A DNA stretch of 64,000 nt from Cervus elaphus (taxonomy: Eukaryota > Chordata > Mammalia > Artiodactyla > Cervidae). The stretch lies in contig NC_057816.1 of the NCBI RefSeq assembly GCF_910594005.1, forward strand, positions 39,485,797 through 39,549,796, written 5' to 3'. The notes under the pieces were generated by a model, which was not told the origin of the DNA, ran no database searches, and saw only the letters and a program-made list of their open reading frames with translations. A program made the position numbers and the translations under genes. Shown in pieces: positions 46,921-58,030 of this stretch (position 1 is the first letter of the stretch; each line of letters begins with the position of its first letter).

Positions 46921-47329
46921 AACATACAAAAACAGATATAACAAACTCCAAAGCTCATAATCATCCACCATAACATGCTGCTAGCTTGTTTCCATGGCTG
47001 TCTTTATCCACTGAACTTAGTTCTTCCAGAGCACAAAAAAACGTAAATCCATACCTTACCCCAGAAACCAGAAAAAAAAATCCAAAAGTGAATATCAGAT
47101 TGCAAATTACAGAAACCAGAATAGACTGCTTCCAGGTCTTTTGATAGATGTTTATTTTCTAAGGTCTGAAGCAGAACATCTAACAAATAAAATACTGTTA
47201 ATTACATTAAATATGAAACATTAGTATTTTTTAAATAAAAAGAAAAAAAACCAAGCTGGAAAATATTTAGTTTGTAAACTATAAAACTTTAAAATCTATA
47301 ATTTCAAAGGAGCTTATTTAATACTGGGC
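46921..47329. other. Unassigned sequence
   Basis: Nothing recognised. Confidence 0.4.
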
Positions 47330-47692
47330 TATCTTAGCCAGCTGCTAGAACAAATATCTTTGACTGGATAGCTTACAAACTGCAGAAATTTATTTCTCAC
47401 AGTTCGAGGACAGAGGTCCCACAACAGGTTGCCAGAATAGTTAGGTTCTGGTCAGAGCCCCCTTCTGGGTTGCAGACTAACAGTTTCACTGTACACTCAT
47501 ATGGTAAAAGGGGCAAGGGAGCTTTCTTGAACTTCTATAATAAGGGAACTATTAATAATTCCATTCATGAGGACTCTGCCTTCATGACCTACTCACCTCT
47601 CAAAGCCCTCACCTCTCAACACCATCACGCTGGCATTAGGTTTTCAACATATAAATTTGGGAGGGATACAAACATCCAGTCTACAGCAACTG
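47330..47692 (-). mobile_element. Solo LTR, ERVL-MaLR (MLT1/MST-like)
   Basis: The complement of a MaLR LTR: 'cagaaatttatttctcacag' at the U3-distal end, 'attccattcatgagg', 'ttttcaacatataaatttgg' and 'acaaacatccagtctac' at the other end. No internal retroviral region adjoins it, so it is a solo LTR of an old non-autonomous element. Confidence 0.82.
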
Positions 47693-47889
47693 CATATTAA
47701 AACAACATGGAGATGTTGAAAGTTAAAAGAACAAGGATATAAATAAAAATTTACCATAAAGGAAGTATCTATTATAAATAGTCAGTGTTTAATTCTTAAC
47801 ACTCAATCTTAGTGAGGTTATGGTAAAATTAGTACACTCAAACATTACTGGTAACACTTTAAATTGAAAAAAATTAGAATATAACTTAG

Positions 47890-48563
47890 CAACATATTGC
47901 AAATTTGGAAAACCCAGCAGTGGCCACAGGACTGGAAAAGGTCAGTTTCCATTCCAATCCCAAAGAAGGGCAATGCCAAAGAATGTTCAAACTACTGCAC
48001 AATTGTGCTCATTTCATATGCTAGCAAGGTACTGCTCAAAATCCTTCAAGCTAGGCTTCAACACTATGTAAACCAAGAACTTCCAGATATACAAGCTGGT
48101 TTTTGAAGAGGCAAAGGAAACAGGGAGTAATTGCCAACATTCACTGAATCATGAAGAAACCATAAGCATTCCAGAAAAACATCTACTTTTCCTTCATTGA
48201 CTCTGTTAAAGACTTTGACTGTACAGATCACAACAAACTGAGGAAAATTCTCAAAGAGATGGGAGTACCAGACTACCTTACTTGTCTCCTGAGAAACCTA
48301 TATGTGGATCAAGAAGCAACAGTTAGAACCAGACACAGAACACCAAAATGGTTCAAAATTGGGAAAGGAGTATGACAAGGTTGTATATTGCCACCCTGCT
48401 TATTTAACTTACATGTGAAATGCCAGGCTGGATGAATCACAGGCTGGAATCAAGATTGCCGAGAGAAATATCAATAACCTAAGATATGTAGATGATACCG
48501 CCTTAATGACAGAAAGTGAAGAGGAACTCAAGAGTCTCTTGATGAAGGTGAAAAGGAGAGTGA
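47890..48563 (+). mobile_element. Decayed BovB LINE fragment (RT region)
   Basis: The plus-strand BovB RT region encodes KTQQWPQDWKRSVSIPIPKKGNAKEC near 47905-47980, then decayed versions of DYAKAFDCVDHNKL and QGCILSP, and 'agatatgtagatgatac' (YVDDT in place of YADDT) near 48481. It has many stops and an internal gap near 48420, and its 3' end is missing. It is older than the other BovB copies. Confidence 0.9.
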
Positions 48564-48819
48564 AATTTATTAAAAATTTAGTTTTGTAAAACTTTAGTAA
48601 CATGGGGAGATACTCATGATACAATATGATCTAAATTATAAAATGAAGCAAAATTTACCAATTCTGGATTATCCATATAGCTCCCAAAATATTTGTGTGC
48701 TAACTCAGATTTAATCTCATGTCACTGGGTTTGGGTGCAAATGGGACAAAACTGTCAAAATACTATGGCCTATATATATATATATAAACTCTATTGAAAA
48801 ATCCAGTTATTAATTTCTT
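48564..48819. other. Unassigned sequence with short (TA)n
   Basis: (TA)n lies at about 48772-48786. The preceding part weakly resembles an old L1 3' UTR but is not secure. Confidence 0.4.
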
Positions 48820-48880
48820 CACACGATGCTTAAGAGCACAGATTTTAGAGTGAAACATACCTAGTTTGTATTTTGTAACC
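48820..48880 (+). repeat. MIR head fragment
   Basis: 'gatgcttaagagcacagatt' is typical of the MIR 5' end. Confidence 0.6.
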
Positions 48881-49056
48881 AGTACAGATTCAAGTTTTCT
48901 TTATAAAAGAAAAATTAATCAATACAAATTAATTTGGGAAAAAAGATATATGCAATTAACAGAGAAAGGGAAATGAAGAAACCTACTCATAAATTTATAA
49001 TTCTTCATCTATAGATAAGTATCATCAATATTTTGTACTCACCCAGAGTACCTTCT

Positions 49057-49240
49057 GCTTCCCTAGTAGCTCAGACAGTAAAGCATCCACCTGCAATGTG
49101 GGAGACCTGGGTTTGATCCCTGGGTCGGGAAGATCCCCTAGAAAAGGAAATGGCAACCCACTCCAGTATCCTTGCCTGGAAAATTCCATGGACAGAAGAG
49201 CCTGGCAATCCATAGGGTCGCAAAGAGTTGGACACAATGT
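49057..49240 (+). mobile_element. Bov-tA SINE
   Basis: Complete head; the body has a short deletion near its end (after 'agaagagcctggcaatcc'). Confidence 0.93.
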
Positions 49241-49524
49241 TTAAGCATATACAAAGCTGATACTTTTTTAATAGAATTTTCTTTTTATTTAACTGCTGTT
49301 GTACTTCTCATTTGTCTTCTTTTCTATAGGACTACTCATGACCCAACACATTTTTAACTGAAACTTTGATTGACACAATTGCATTTAAGAAATAATATGG
49401 AGATGTTTTGTGTATTACACCATTTCCCCCAACGGTAGGTAAAAATCAATAGGGCAATACCACATATGGTACAATGTCAAAACCAGGACATGGACAATAA
49501 TACCACCAAGTGATTTTATTCATA

Positions 49525-50130
49525 TTTCCCCAGTTTTACTGAAACTCACCTGTGTGTGTTCATGTTCATGCATGCATATTTAATTCTATATAATTTTGTC
49601 ACACGTGCAGGTTTCTGCATCAACCACCAGAGTCAAGATACTGAATCACCACAAGGATCTCTCATACCCTTCCTTTTACAATCTCTCACCTCACTCCATC
49701 CCCACCTCCATCCCTAACTCCTAGAACCACTCATCTGTCCATTTCTAAAATTTTGCCATCCCAAATATATTATGTAAATGAAATCATACAGTATGTAACC
49801 TTTTGATATTGGCTTTTTTTTCACCCAACATAATTCCCTGGAGATCCAAGCTACTGAATCTCCTAGCTATTGTGTTGTGTTTATCAGTAGTTCGTTCTTT
49901 TCGTTGCTGAGTAGTAGTCCATGGTATGAATATATCACAGACTGTATAATCTACTGAAGGATATCTTGGTTGATTCCAGATTTGGACTATTATAAATAAA
50001 GCTGCTACAAACATTTACATGTAGGATTTTGGGTGAATATATGGCAATTTCAAATTTAATTTTATAAGAAACTATCAGATGCTCTCCCAGAGTGGCTGTG
50101 CCATTTTACATTTCCACCAACAATGTATGA
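49525..50130 (-). mobile_element. Old LINE-1 3' fragment
   Basis: Minus-strand L1 3' end: 'ccagttttactgaaactc', 'gagtagtagtccatggtatg', 'ctattataaataaagctgct' and 'ccaccaacaatgtatgag' in L1 order. Highly diverged. Confidence 0.78.
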
Positions 50131-50144
50131 GTCATCCAAATCTA

Positions 50145-50340
50145 GTCTTGACTTCTGCATCTGCTTCATGTTTACCATATGAACTTAGGCAAGTTACTTT
50201 ATTACTTAAAGTCTTTGTTTCCTCAGTTAACACAGTGATGATAATTTTATGGAGCTGATGCTGGGATTAAAGGAAACAACATGTATAAAAAACAGTCAGC
50301 TAGTATTAACAGAGTACAAAGTAATTGTTAAAAAGACAGA
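50145..50340 (+). repeat. MIR SINE
   Basis: Plus strand: 'gaacttaggcaagttacttt' and 'tttgtttcctcagttaaca'. Confidence 0.88.
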
Positions 50341-50491
50341 CTGCATATTAGAAAACTTTGTTTTATAAATACTTAAAGCAAAAAAGAAACTGCCTGGAAA
50401 CAAGAAGTAAGAACTGGATATTAGAAGGAAGGAGAACAGGAACTACAGGTTAATGCCTGCCTTTCTTTTCTTTATTTTTTTACTCATGGAA

Positions 50492-50687
50492 GTGAAAGTG
50501 AAAGTCTCTCAGTCATGTCCAACTCTTTGCGACCTCATGGACTATACAGTCCATGGAATTCTCCAGGTCAGAATACTGGAGTGCATAGCCTTTCCCTTCT
50601 CCAGGGGGTCTTCCCAGTCCAAGGATCGAACCCAGGTCTCCCACATTGCAGGCAGGTTCTTTACCAGCTGAGTCACAGGGGAAGCCC
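50492..50687 (-). mobile_element. Bov-tA SINE
   Basis: Complete minus-strand unit. A perfect 12-bp TSD, ttactcatggaa, is at 50480-50491 and 50688-50699. The SINE lies in the 3' end of the L1 fragment that resumes at 50700. Confidence 0.95.
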
Positions 50688-50699
50688 TTACTCATGGAA

Positions 50700-50860
50700 A
50701 GGCATTTTATTTTAAATATACCAGCATGTACATGTCAATTCCAAACTCACAATCTATCCCTCCTCCCAATCTTTCCAGCCAGTAAGCACAAGTTTATCCT
50801 CTAAGTCTGTGAGTCTCTTTCTGTTTTGTAAATAAGTTCATTTATATCATTTTTTCATAA
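50700..50860 (-). mobile_element. L1 3' end fragment
   Basis: 'tgtacatgtcaattccaaac', 'ctaagtctgtgagtctcttt' and 'tgtaaataagttcattta' are the complement of an artiodactyl L1 3' UTR. The poly-T before the SINE (about 50473-50480) belongs to the same insertion. Confidence 0.78.
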
Positions 50861-50889
50861 TAAAACAATAAGCACATGGCAAAAGCATT

Positions 50890-51120
50890 TTATCTTACTA
50901 GGTAAAATGCAAAGGCTCTGAATTTACGGACTTGAATTCCACCTCTTCCTCTTACTGCTCAACTTGGAAAAGTTAATTATTCTCTTTGTTCTTTAAGATC
51001 CTCATCTGTAAAACTGTGATATTATTTACTTTATCACACTGTTGTGAAAAAACTTTTGATACATATAATGCATTTAGAATCATGTTCACCACAGAAATAA
51101 TTGCTAGTCATTATTATTTC
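50890..51120 (+). repeat. MIR SINE
   Basis: Plus strand: 'aaggctctgaatttacgg' and 'agatcctcatctgtaaaac'. Confidence 0.85.
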
Positions 51121-51149
51121 TAAAAGTCTGCTTTTTCTCCCTTCTATTG

Positions 51150-51310
51150 TCAGCCGTGTGGCCTTGGGCAAATCATGTAACAGTTGCTGGATCTCAGTTT
51201 CCTCATCTGTACAAAAAGAATAGAACTTTATAGAACTGTGATAAAGGTCAAACAAGGTAACATATTTAAGATGATTGGCACATAGCAAACATGAGATAAA
51301 TGTTCATTCC
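51150..51310 (+). repeat. MIR SINE
   Basis: Plus strand: 'gtgtggccttgggcaaatc', 'cagtttcctcatctgtac' and 'gattggcacatagcaaac'. It lies directly after another MIR in the same orientation. Confidence 0.9.
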
Positions 51311-51462
51311 CTCCCTCTAACTATATTGTTAAGACATTTTTGTTACTTCTCCCATGAGACAGGCTGTTGTCTGTCATTTTCCTAAGAATATGCTCCTGAG
51401 CAGCTGTTTAATATGCTGCATAAAGTTTCTAATGCAGAAGCTTTACATCAAACTAGTTTACT

Positions 51463-51549
51463 TTAGTCTGATGGACAGGGAAGCCTGGCATGCTGCACTC
51501 CATGGGGTTGCAAAGAGTCGGACACAGCTGAGCGACTGAACTGAACTGA
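51463..51549 (+). mobile_element. Very short BovB 3' stub
   Basis: Only the last ~80 bp of BovB are present ('gatggacagggaagcctgg' to 'gcgactgaactgaactga'). The TSD tagtttact is at 51454-51462 and 51550-51558. This is an extreme 5' truncation. Confidence 0.92.
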
Positions 51550-51559
51550 TAGTTTACTA

Positions 51560-52454
51560 GCTCAGAAGTATCTTTATGCTCAATTCTATTGATTTTTTTT
51601 GAAAACAGAGTTCTAAAAACATCAGTCTCTCAATGAGGACCAACTTTTTATAAAGATGATTCTTTAAGAGTGAAAGAAACAAGTAAACACAAACACAATC
51701 TCATCCCATATACTCATCTCTAAAAACATCCTAGGAGACAAACTTGGACTCTCTGTGTGTGGATATAAAAGCACAGCAGGTAGAATGGGGATTCCTGGAA
51801 GAATCTACAGACACTGGTGTTACAAAGTCTATGAAACGTGAGCCTAGGTAACCCTATGAAGTGGATAATTTGGTTCAGTAAACTCAAAGCTAATAAGATC
51901 TCAAGTAGATACCAATGAGAAGCACAGTGACATCCTGACATCCATTTAACTCAAGAGCTTTCATTCAGGGACATTTTGGTACTGGAACATTTTGACCCCT
52001 CCTAAAAGCAAATAATTAAGCTTTTAGCTTTTATGATTACTGTGTACTATGTGTTAAGAGAGGTACATCATCCCTAAGTCTCAACTCTTTGAGACAAGGT
52101 CAAGGATGGGGGTGGGGGACAAAAGGTGGGGTCAGAAATTGATTAACATTCAGACTGGTTTAAAGATGGAGATGGAATAAATTACCCAGTCAGATAGTTT
52201 AAAGATGAAATAAATCTCAGAAATGAGAAGAGATTCAGGGATGCAATGAGGGACAAACAGACAGATGAGAACACTATCCAGTAAATAAGTCACAAATGAA
52301 AGGAAATCATGTTTACTCTGGGCATGTCAGAAAGGGCTACTTGTCATTTTAAGCAGAGTCTATGCATTCACTTGTGTCTTGAATAGCACGTTTGCATCTC
52401 AAAATGTACCAGTTCTCCTTTAATCTGCAATAGGCATTTATAATCCTTTTAAAC
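51560..52454. other. Unassigned sequence
   Basis: A G-rich tract lies near 52107-52134. Nothing else was recognised. Confidence 0.4.
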
Positions 52455-52506
52455 TATATGTGTGTTTGTGTATACATATAAATATATATGTGTGTATATA
52501 TATATG
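52455..52506. repeat. (TG)n/(TA)n microsatellite
   Basis: Alternating TG and TA dinucleotides, imperfect. Confidence 0.88.
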
Positions 52507-52859
52507 ACTGCTTAGTAATGGGACTTTTCCCATCTTCCATTTAAGTGGTAAAACGAAAGTCTCCCTAACTAGCAGTCAGAAAGAAACACTGAGACAGAAT
52601 ACAATCAGTGCAATGGGGCTTTTTTTAAAAAAAGAGGAAAGTTTACACCTGGTTGGAAGAGGATCAGAACAGGTATCATGGAGCAAGCAGCAATAATGAA
52701 TTCTGCCCTTGTCGCTGTCACTAAGTAGCTCTCTAATCACTCAACTCGAATTGTTCTCATATGATCATCAATAGATTTGAACTTTAATTCCAATGAACAT
52801 TTTGTAGGTTCTACTTATTAAAATTTCTGTATCATTTGATACTATTAATAATCACTCTT
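52507..52859. other. Unassigned sequence
   Basis: Nothing recognised. Confidence 0.4.
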
Positions 52860-53251
52860 TCATTCTTGCCATTTCCCCCCTCAGCTTTCATGATACAGTC
52901 CCCCTCCCTTTTCCCTCCTCCTACCACACTAATCTATAAAGCCAGTTAAACATCTCTCCTGAGCACCTATGTATCTTACTAATATTAAAATTTTTGCTGG
53001 ATAATGTATAGGCATCACAAGCTCAAGTGCAAAGCTAAACTCACCACTTTCTTCCCTTATCTTGCCTCACTTCTTCACCTCATCCAGTCTACTCCAAGCC
53101 TGTCTTCCCTATCTTTGTAAATGTAAATCTGCACTATCACCCAAAGTTTGACCCTCCATTTTCACAACCAATGCTTTATAATAGGCACTAAGTCTTCTCC
53201 AGAATACCTCCTGTGTGTTTCTTTCTTTTTTCTTCATTGTTTTATCTTTTT

Positions 53252-53360
53252 GCTGTACTGCATGCATCATGCAAGATCTTAGTTTCCCCCACCAGGAATT
53301 CCACCTGCACTCCCTGCAGTGGAAGCTGGGAGTCTTAATCAGCGGACCACCAGGAAAGTC
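53252..53360 (-). mobile_element. CHR SINE
   Basis: Minus strand: 'gcatgcatcatgcaagatct' tail side, 'tgcagtggaagctggga' and 'ggaccaccaggaaagtcc' head side. No clean TSD; a 29-bp tandem duplication abuts the head side. Confidence 0.88.
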
Positions 53361-53410
53361 CCTCCTACTCATTTCTTAAATCTCTTAAACCTCCTACTCA
53401 TTTCTTAAAT
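53361..53410. repeat. 29-bp tandem duplication
   Basis: 'cctcctactcatttcttaaa' starts at 53361 and again at 53390. The unit is 29 bp, with the second copy partial. Confidence 0.93.
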
Positions 53411-53509
53411 CAAAATGGATTTTGTTAAGGGTCTCATTATCTTCCAATTGATCACTGCAATAATCTCCAAAGTAACCTCTTTGACTCTAGTCTCAGGCAA
53501 TGAACTGGT

Positions 53510-53660
53510 CATTTATTCATTTAGTCAATAAATATTTATTAAATTCTTATTATATGTTAAACTCAAAATATACAATTGTGAGCAAGGCAGGCATGGTTCC
53601 TACTGTTCTGGAGTTTACAGTTTTCAGAGAGATGTGAATTGTTAATAGCACAGAGTCGGT
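53510..53660 (-). repeat. L2 3' end
   Basis: 'agtcaataaatatttattaa' and 'ggagtttacagttttcaga' mark an L2 3' terminus on the minus strand. Confidence 0.75.
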
Positions 53661-53669
53661 ATATGCTAT

Positions 53670-53785
53670 GATTCATTCACATAAAAAATATTAAGCATTC
53701 AACAGTATGTGAAGGCACTCTTCTAGTTTCTGAGAATATTACTAAGTGAACAACAGACAAGGATTCTGCTCTCAGAAAAAAAAAT
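53670..53785 (-). repeat. Second L2 3' end
   Basis: 'aggcactcttctagtttctg' and 'aacagacaaggattctgct' follow as another minus-strand L2 terminus. Confidence 0.7.
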
Positions 53786-53860
53786 TTTAATTTTAAAAAC
53801 AGGATAATTTCAAAAAATGGTAGGTTCTATTAAAATATAATAATCAGAGATACAAAGAAG

Positions 53861-55884
53861 AATGGTTTGCCTTGGAAAAGAACAGAGATCATTCTGTCAT
53901 TTTTGAGACTGCATCCAAGTACTGCATTTCGGACTCTTCTGTTGACTATGAGGGCTACTCCATTTCTTCTAAGGGATTCTTGCCCACAGTAGTAGATATA
54001 ATGGTCATCTGAATTAAATTCACCCATTCCAGTCCACTTTAGTTCACTGATTCCTAAAACGTCAATGTTCACTCTTGCCATCTCCTGTTTGACCACTTCC
54101 AATTTTCCTTGATGCATGGACCTAACATTCCAGGTTCCTATGCAATATTGTTCTTTACAGCATCAGACTTTACTTCCATCACCAGTCACATCCACAACAG
54201 GGCATTGCTTTAGCTTTGGCTTCATCTCTTCATTCTGTCTGGAGTTATTTCTCCACTCTTCTCCAGTAGCATATGGGGCAACTACCGACCTGGGGAGTTC
54301 ATCTTTCAGTGTCCTAACTTTTTGCTTTTTCATACTGTTCATGGGGTTCTCAAGGCAAGAATACTGAAGTACTTTGCCATTCCCTTCTCCAGTGGGCCAC
54401 GTTTTGTCAGAACTCTCCACCATGACCTGCCCGTCCTGGGTGGCCCTACACAGCATGGCTCTTAGTTTCATTGATTTAGACAAGGCTGTGGTCCATGTGG
54501 TCAGTTTGGTTAGTATTCTGTGATTGTGGTTTTCATTCTGTCTGCCCTCTGATGGATGAGGATAAGAGGCTTATGAGAGCCTCCTAATGGGAGAGACTGA
54601 CTGTGGGGGAAACTAAGTCTTATTCTGATGGGCCAGGCCATGTTCAGTAAATCTTTAATTCAATTTTCTGCTGATGGGTGGGGCTGTGTTCCTTCCCTGT
54701 TGTTTGACCTGAGACCAAACTATGTGAAAGTTGCTCAGTCATGTCCAACTCTTTGTGATCCCATGGACTACAGTCCATGGGAATCTCCAGGCCAGAATAC
54801 TAGAGTGGGTGACCTTTCCCTTCTCCAGGGTATCTTCCCAACCCAGGGATTGAACCGAGGTCTCCCACATTGCAGGCGGATTCTTACCAGCTGAGCCACA
54901 AGGGAAGCCCAAGAATACTGGAGTAGGTAGTCTATCCCTTCTCCAGCAGATCTTCCTGACTCAAGAATAGAACCAGGGTCTCCTACACTGCAGATGGATT
55001 CTTTACCAATTGAGCTATCAGGAAAGCCCCAACTCATAAGAGACCAAACTGTGGTGGAGGTAATGAAGATAACGGTGACCTCCTTCAAAAGGTCCCACGC
55101 AGGCACTGCTGAACTCAGTGCCCCCGACCCTGCAGCAGGCCACCGTCAATCCACGCCTCCTCTGGAGACTCCTGGTCACTCACAGCAAAGTCTAGTTCAG
55201 TCTCTTGTGGGGTCACTGCTCCTTTCTCCTGGGTCCTGGTGTGCACAAGATTTTGTTTGTGCCCTCCAAGAGTCTGTTTCCCCAGTCCTATGGAAGGTTT
55301 ATAAAACCCCACTGGCTTCCAAAGTCAAATTCCCTGGGAGTTCTCAGTACCTTTGCCAGATTCCCAGGTTGGAAATCTGTTGTGAGTCCTAGAACTTTCT
55401 TAACAGTGTGAGAATTTATTCAGTATTATTGTTCTGCAGTTTGTGGGTTGTGTGCTTAGAGGCTCTATGGCAGGGCTAATGGTGGCCTCCTCCAAGAGGC
55501 TTATGCCACATGCTGTGAGACCCAGGTCTGCTGCACACAGAACCCCTGCCTCTATGGCAGGCCACTGCTGACCCATTCCTCTGCAGGAGACACTCAAATA
55601 CCCTAAGACAGTTCTGGCTTAGTCTCTCTCGGGTCCCTCGGTCCTGGTGCACACAAGGTTTTATTTGAGTCCTCCGAGTGTCTCTGACGGGTATGAGGTC
55701 TTGATTCTAAACATGATTTCACCCCGCCTACCACCATGCTGGGGCTTCTCCTTTGCCCTTGGATATGCGGTATCTTTTTTGGTGGAATTCAACATTCTCC
55801 TGTCGATGGTTGTTCAGCAGCAGCAAGTTGTAATTTTGGAGTTCTCACAGAAGATGAGCACACATCATTCTCCTCCACCATCTC
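53861..55884 (-). mobile_element. BovB LINE A: inverted 5' segment
   Basis: Read on the minus strand, this is the BovB 5' end ('gagatggtggagga' at 55884) followed by about 1.7 kb of the 5' leader and the start of the endonuclease domain (protein MHQGKLEVVKQEMARVNIDVL, then ISELKW and NDRMISV, minus frame 53830-54117). It stops at the residues QGKPF. The following plus segment restarts about 44 bp upstream of that point, so the two halves overlap. This is the arrangement expected from twin priming of a plus-oriented BovB that had reached its 5' end. A two-headed SINE at 54722-55032 splits it. Confidence 0.85.
54722..55032 (-). mobile_element. Two-headed Bov-tA SINE
   Basis: Body plus two tRNA-like heads on the minus strand. 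A perfect 11-bp TSD, gagaccaaact, is at 54711-54721 and 55040-55050. Confidence 0.95.
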
Positions 55885-56129
55885 AAAAACTACAAAATGA
55901 TCTCTGTTTGTTCCCAAGGCAAACCATTCAATATCACAGTATCCAAGCCTATGCCCCAACTAGTAATGCTGAAGAAGCTGAAGTTGAAAGGTTCTATGAA
56001 GACCTACAAGACCTTCTAGAACAAAACCCAAAAAAAGATGTCCTTTTCATCATAGGGGACTGGAATGCAAAAGTAGGAAGTAAAGAGTTATCTGGAATAA
56101 CAAGCAAGTTTGGCCTTGGAGTACAAAAT

Positions 56130-58030
56130 CAGTTCAGTTCAGTTGCTCATTCATGTCCAACTCTTTGTGACCCCATGGACTGCAGCATGCCAGGCTGCCT
56201 TGTCCATCAGCAATTCCCAGAGTTTACTCAAACTCACATCCATCGCATTGGTGATGCCATCCAACCATCTCATCCCCTGTCGTCCCCTTCTCCTCCCACC
56301 TTTAATCTTTCCGAGCATCACGGTTTTCTCAAATGAGTCAGTCATTCACATCAGGTGGCCAAAATATTGAAGTTTCAGCTTCAGCATCAGTCCTTCCAAT
56401 GAATATTCAGGACTGACTTCCTTCAGGATGGACTGGTTGGATCTCCTTGCAGTCCAAGGGACTCTCAAGAGTCTTCTCCAACACCACAGTCCAAAAGCAT
56501 CAATTTTTCAACACTCAGCTTTCTTTGTACTCCAACTCTCACATCCATACATTAATACTGGAAAAACCACAGCTTTGACTAGATGGACCCTTGTTCATGA
56601 AATACTGCCTCTGCTTTTTAATATGCTGTCGAGGTTAGTCATAATCTTTCTTCCAAGGAGCAAGTGACTTTTAATTTCACAACTGCAGTCACCATCTACA
56701 GTGATTTTGGAGCCCCCCAAAAAGTCTCTGTTTCGAATGTTTCCCCATCAATTTCCCATGAAGTGATGGGACCAGATACCATGATCTTAGATGTCTGAAT
56801 CTTGAGTTTTAAGCCAACTTTTTCACTTTCCTCTTTCACTTTCATCAAGAAGCTCTTTAGTTTTTTTCACTTTCTGCCATAAGGGTGGAATCATCTGCTT
56901 ATTTAAGTTTATTGATATTTCTCCCAGCAATTTTGATTCCAGCTTGTGCTTCACCCAGCCCAGCATTTCACATTTTGTACTCTGCATATAAGTTAAATAA
57001 GTAGGGTGACAATATACAGCCTTGATGTATTCCTTTCCTGATTTGGAACCAGTCTGCTGTTCCATGTCTAGTTCTAATCTTTGCTTCTTGACCTGCATAT
57101 ACATTTCTTAGGAGGCAGTTCAGGTGGTCTGGTAGTCCTGTCTCTTTAAGAATTTTCCACAGTTTGTTGTGATCCACACAGTCAAAGGCTTTAGCATAGT
57201 CAATGAAGCAAAAGTATATGTTTTTCTGGAACTCTCTTGCTTTTTCGATGATCCAGCGGATGTTGTCAATTTGATCTCTGGTTCCTTTGCCTTTTCCAAA
57301 TCCAGCTTGAACATCTGGAAGGTAACGGTTCACTTTTTGTTGAAGTCTGGCTTGGAGAATTTTGACCATTACTTTGCTAGCATGTGAGATGAACGCAATT
57401 GTGCAGTAGTTTGAGCATTCTTTGGCATTGCCTTTCCTTGGGATTGGAATGAAAACTGACCGTTTCCAGTCCTGTGGCCACTGCTGAGTTTTCCAGATTT
57501 TCTGGTATATTGAGTGCAGCATTTTAATAACATAATCTTTTAGGATTTGAAATAGCTCAACTGGAATTCCATCATCTCCACTAGCTTTGTTCGTAGTGAT
57601 GCTTCCTAAGGCTCACTTGACTTTGCATTCCAGGATGTCTGGCTCTAGGTGAGTGATCACATCGTTGTGGTTATCTGGGTCATTAAGATCTTTTTTGTAT
57701 AGTTCTTCTGTGTATTCTTGGCACCTCTTCTCAATATCTTCTGCTTCTGTTAGGTCCATGCAATTTCTGTCCTCTATTGTGCTCATCTTTGCATGAAATG
57801 TTCCCTTGGTATCTCTAGTTTTCTTGAAGAGATCTCTAGTCTTTCCCATTCTATTGTTTTCCTCTATTTCTTTGCATTGATTGCTCAGGAAGGCTTTCTT
57901 ACCTCTCCTTGCTATTCTTTGGAACTCTGCATTCAAATGGGTACATCTTTCCTTTTCTCCTTTGCCCTTACCTTCTCTTCTTTTCTCTATTTGTAAGGCC
58001 TCTTCAAACAACCATTTTGCCTTTTTGCAT
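56130..58030 (-). mobile_element. BovB LINE B, 3' 1.9 kb
   Basis: The tail complement starts at 56130. The copy then extends through the C-terminal ORF, the RT region and the linker up to KAKWLFEEALQI. It interrupts BovB A, but no TSD is visible and host BovB sequence is missing at the site. It is truncated at 58030. Confidence 0.93.
56968..58011 (-). pseudogene. BovB reverse-transcriptase ORF remnant
   Basis: Two long minus-strand frames carry most of a BovB RT. Bases 57613-58011 encode the upstream linker (GEKERCTHLNAEFQRIARR, then ITHLEPDILECKVK). Bases 56968-57522 encode 184 residues with KTQQWPQDWKRSVFIPIP, the block FCFIDYAKAFDCVDHNKLWK, and the turn region GIHQGCILSPYLFNLYAEY. A short gap with a stop separates the frames near 57600. 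The catalytic YADD-type box just downstream is damaged (a stop and changes near 56895-56915). The endonuclease half is absent. In intact BovB this protein carries out target-primed reverse transcription and can mobilise Bov SINEs, which share its 3' tail. Confidence 0.92.

Larger units (their letters stand above)
52860..53500 (+). repeat. L2 LINE fragment, split by a CHR SINE
   Basis: 'gtataggcatcacaagctc' and 'ttccctatctttgtaaatg' before the SINE, and 'gatcactgcaataatctcc' after it, follow the L2 ORF region on the plus strand. Confidence 0.7.

Noticed and set aside
52107..52134. G-rich tract as a G-quadruplex
   Set aside because: It has only three runs of three or more G, plus one GG, so it does not meet the four-run pattern.
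55647..56336. 229-residue frame with an endonuclease-like middle
   Set aside because: It runs from inverted BovB leader through BovB A coding sequence into antisense BovB B. Only the middle part is real BovB protein sequence.
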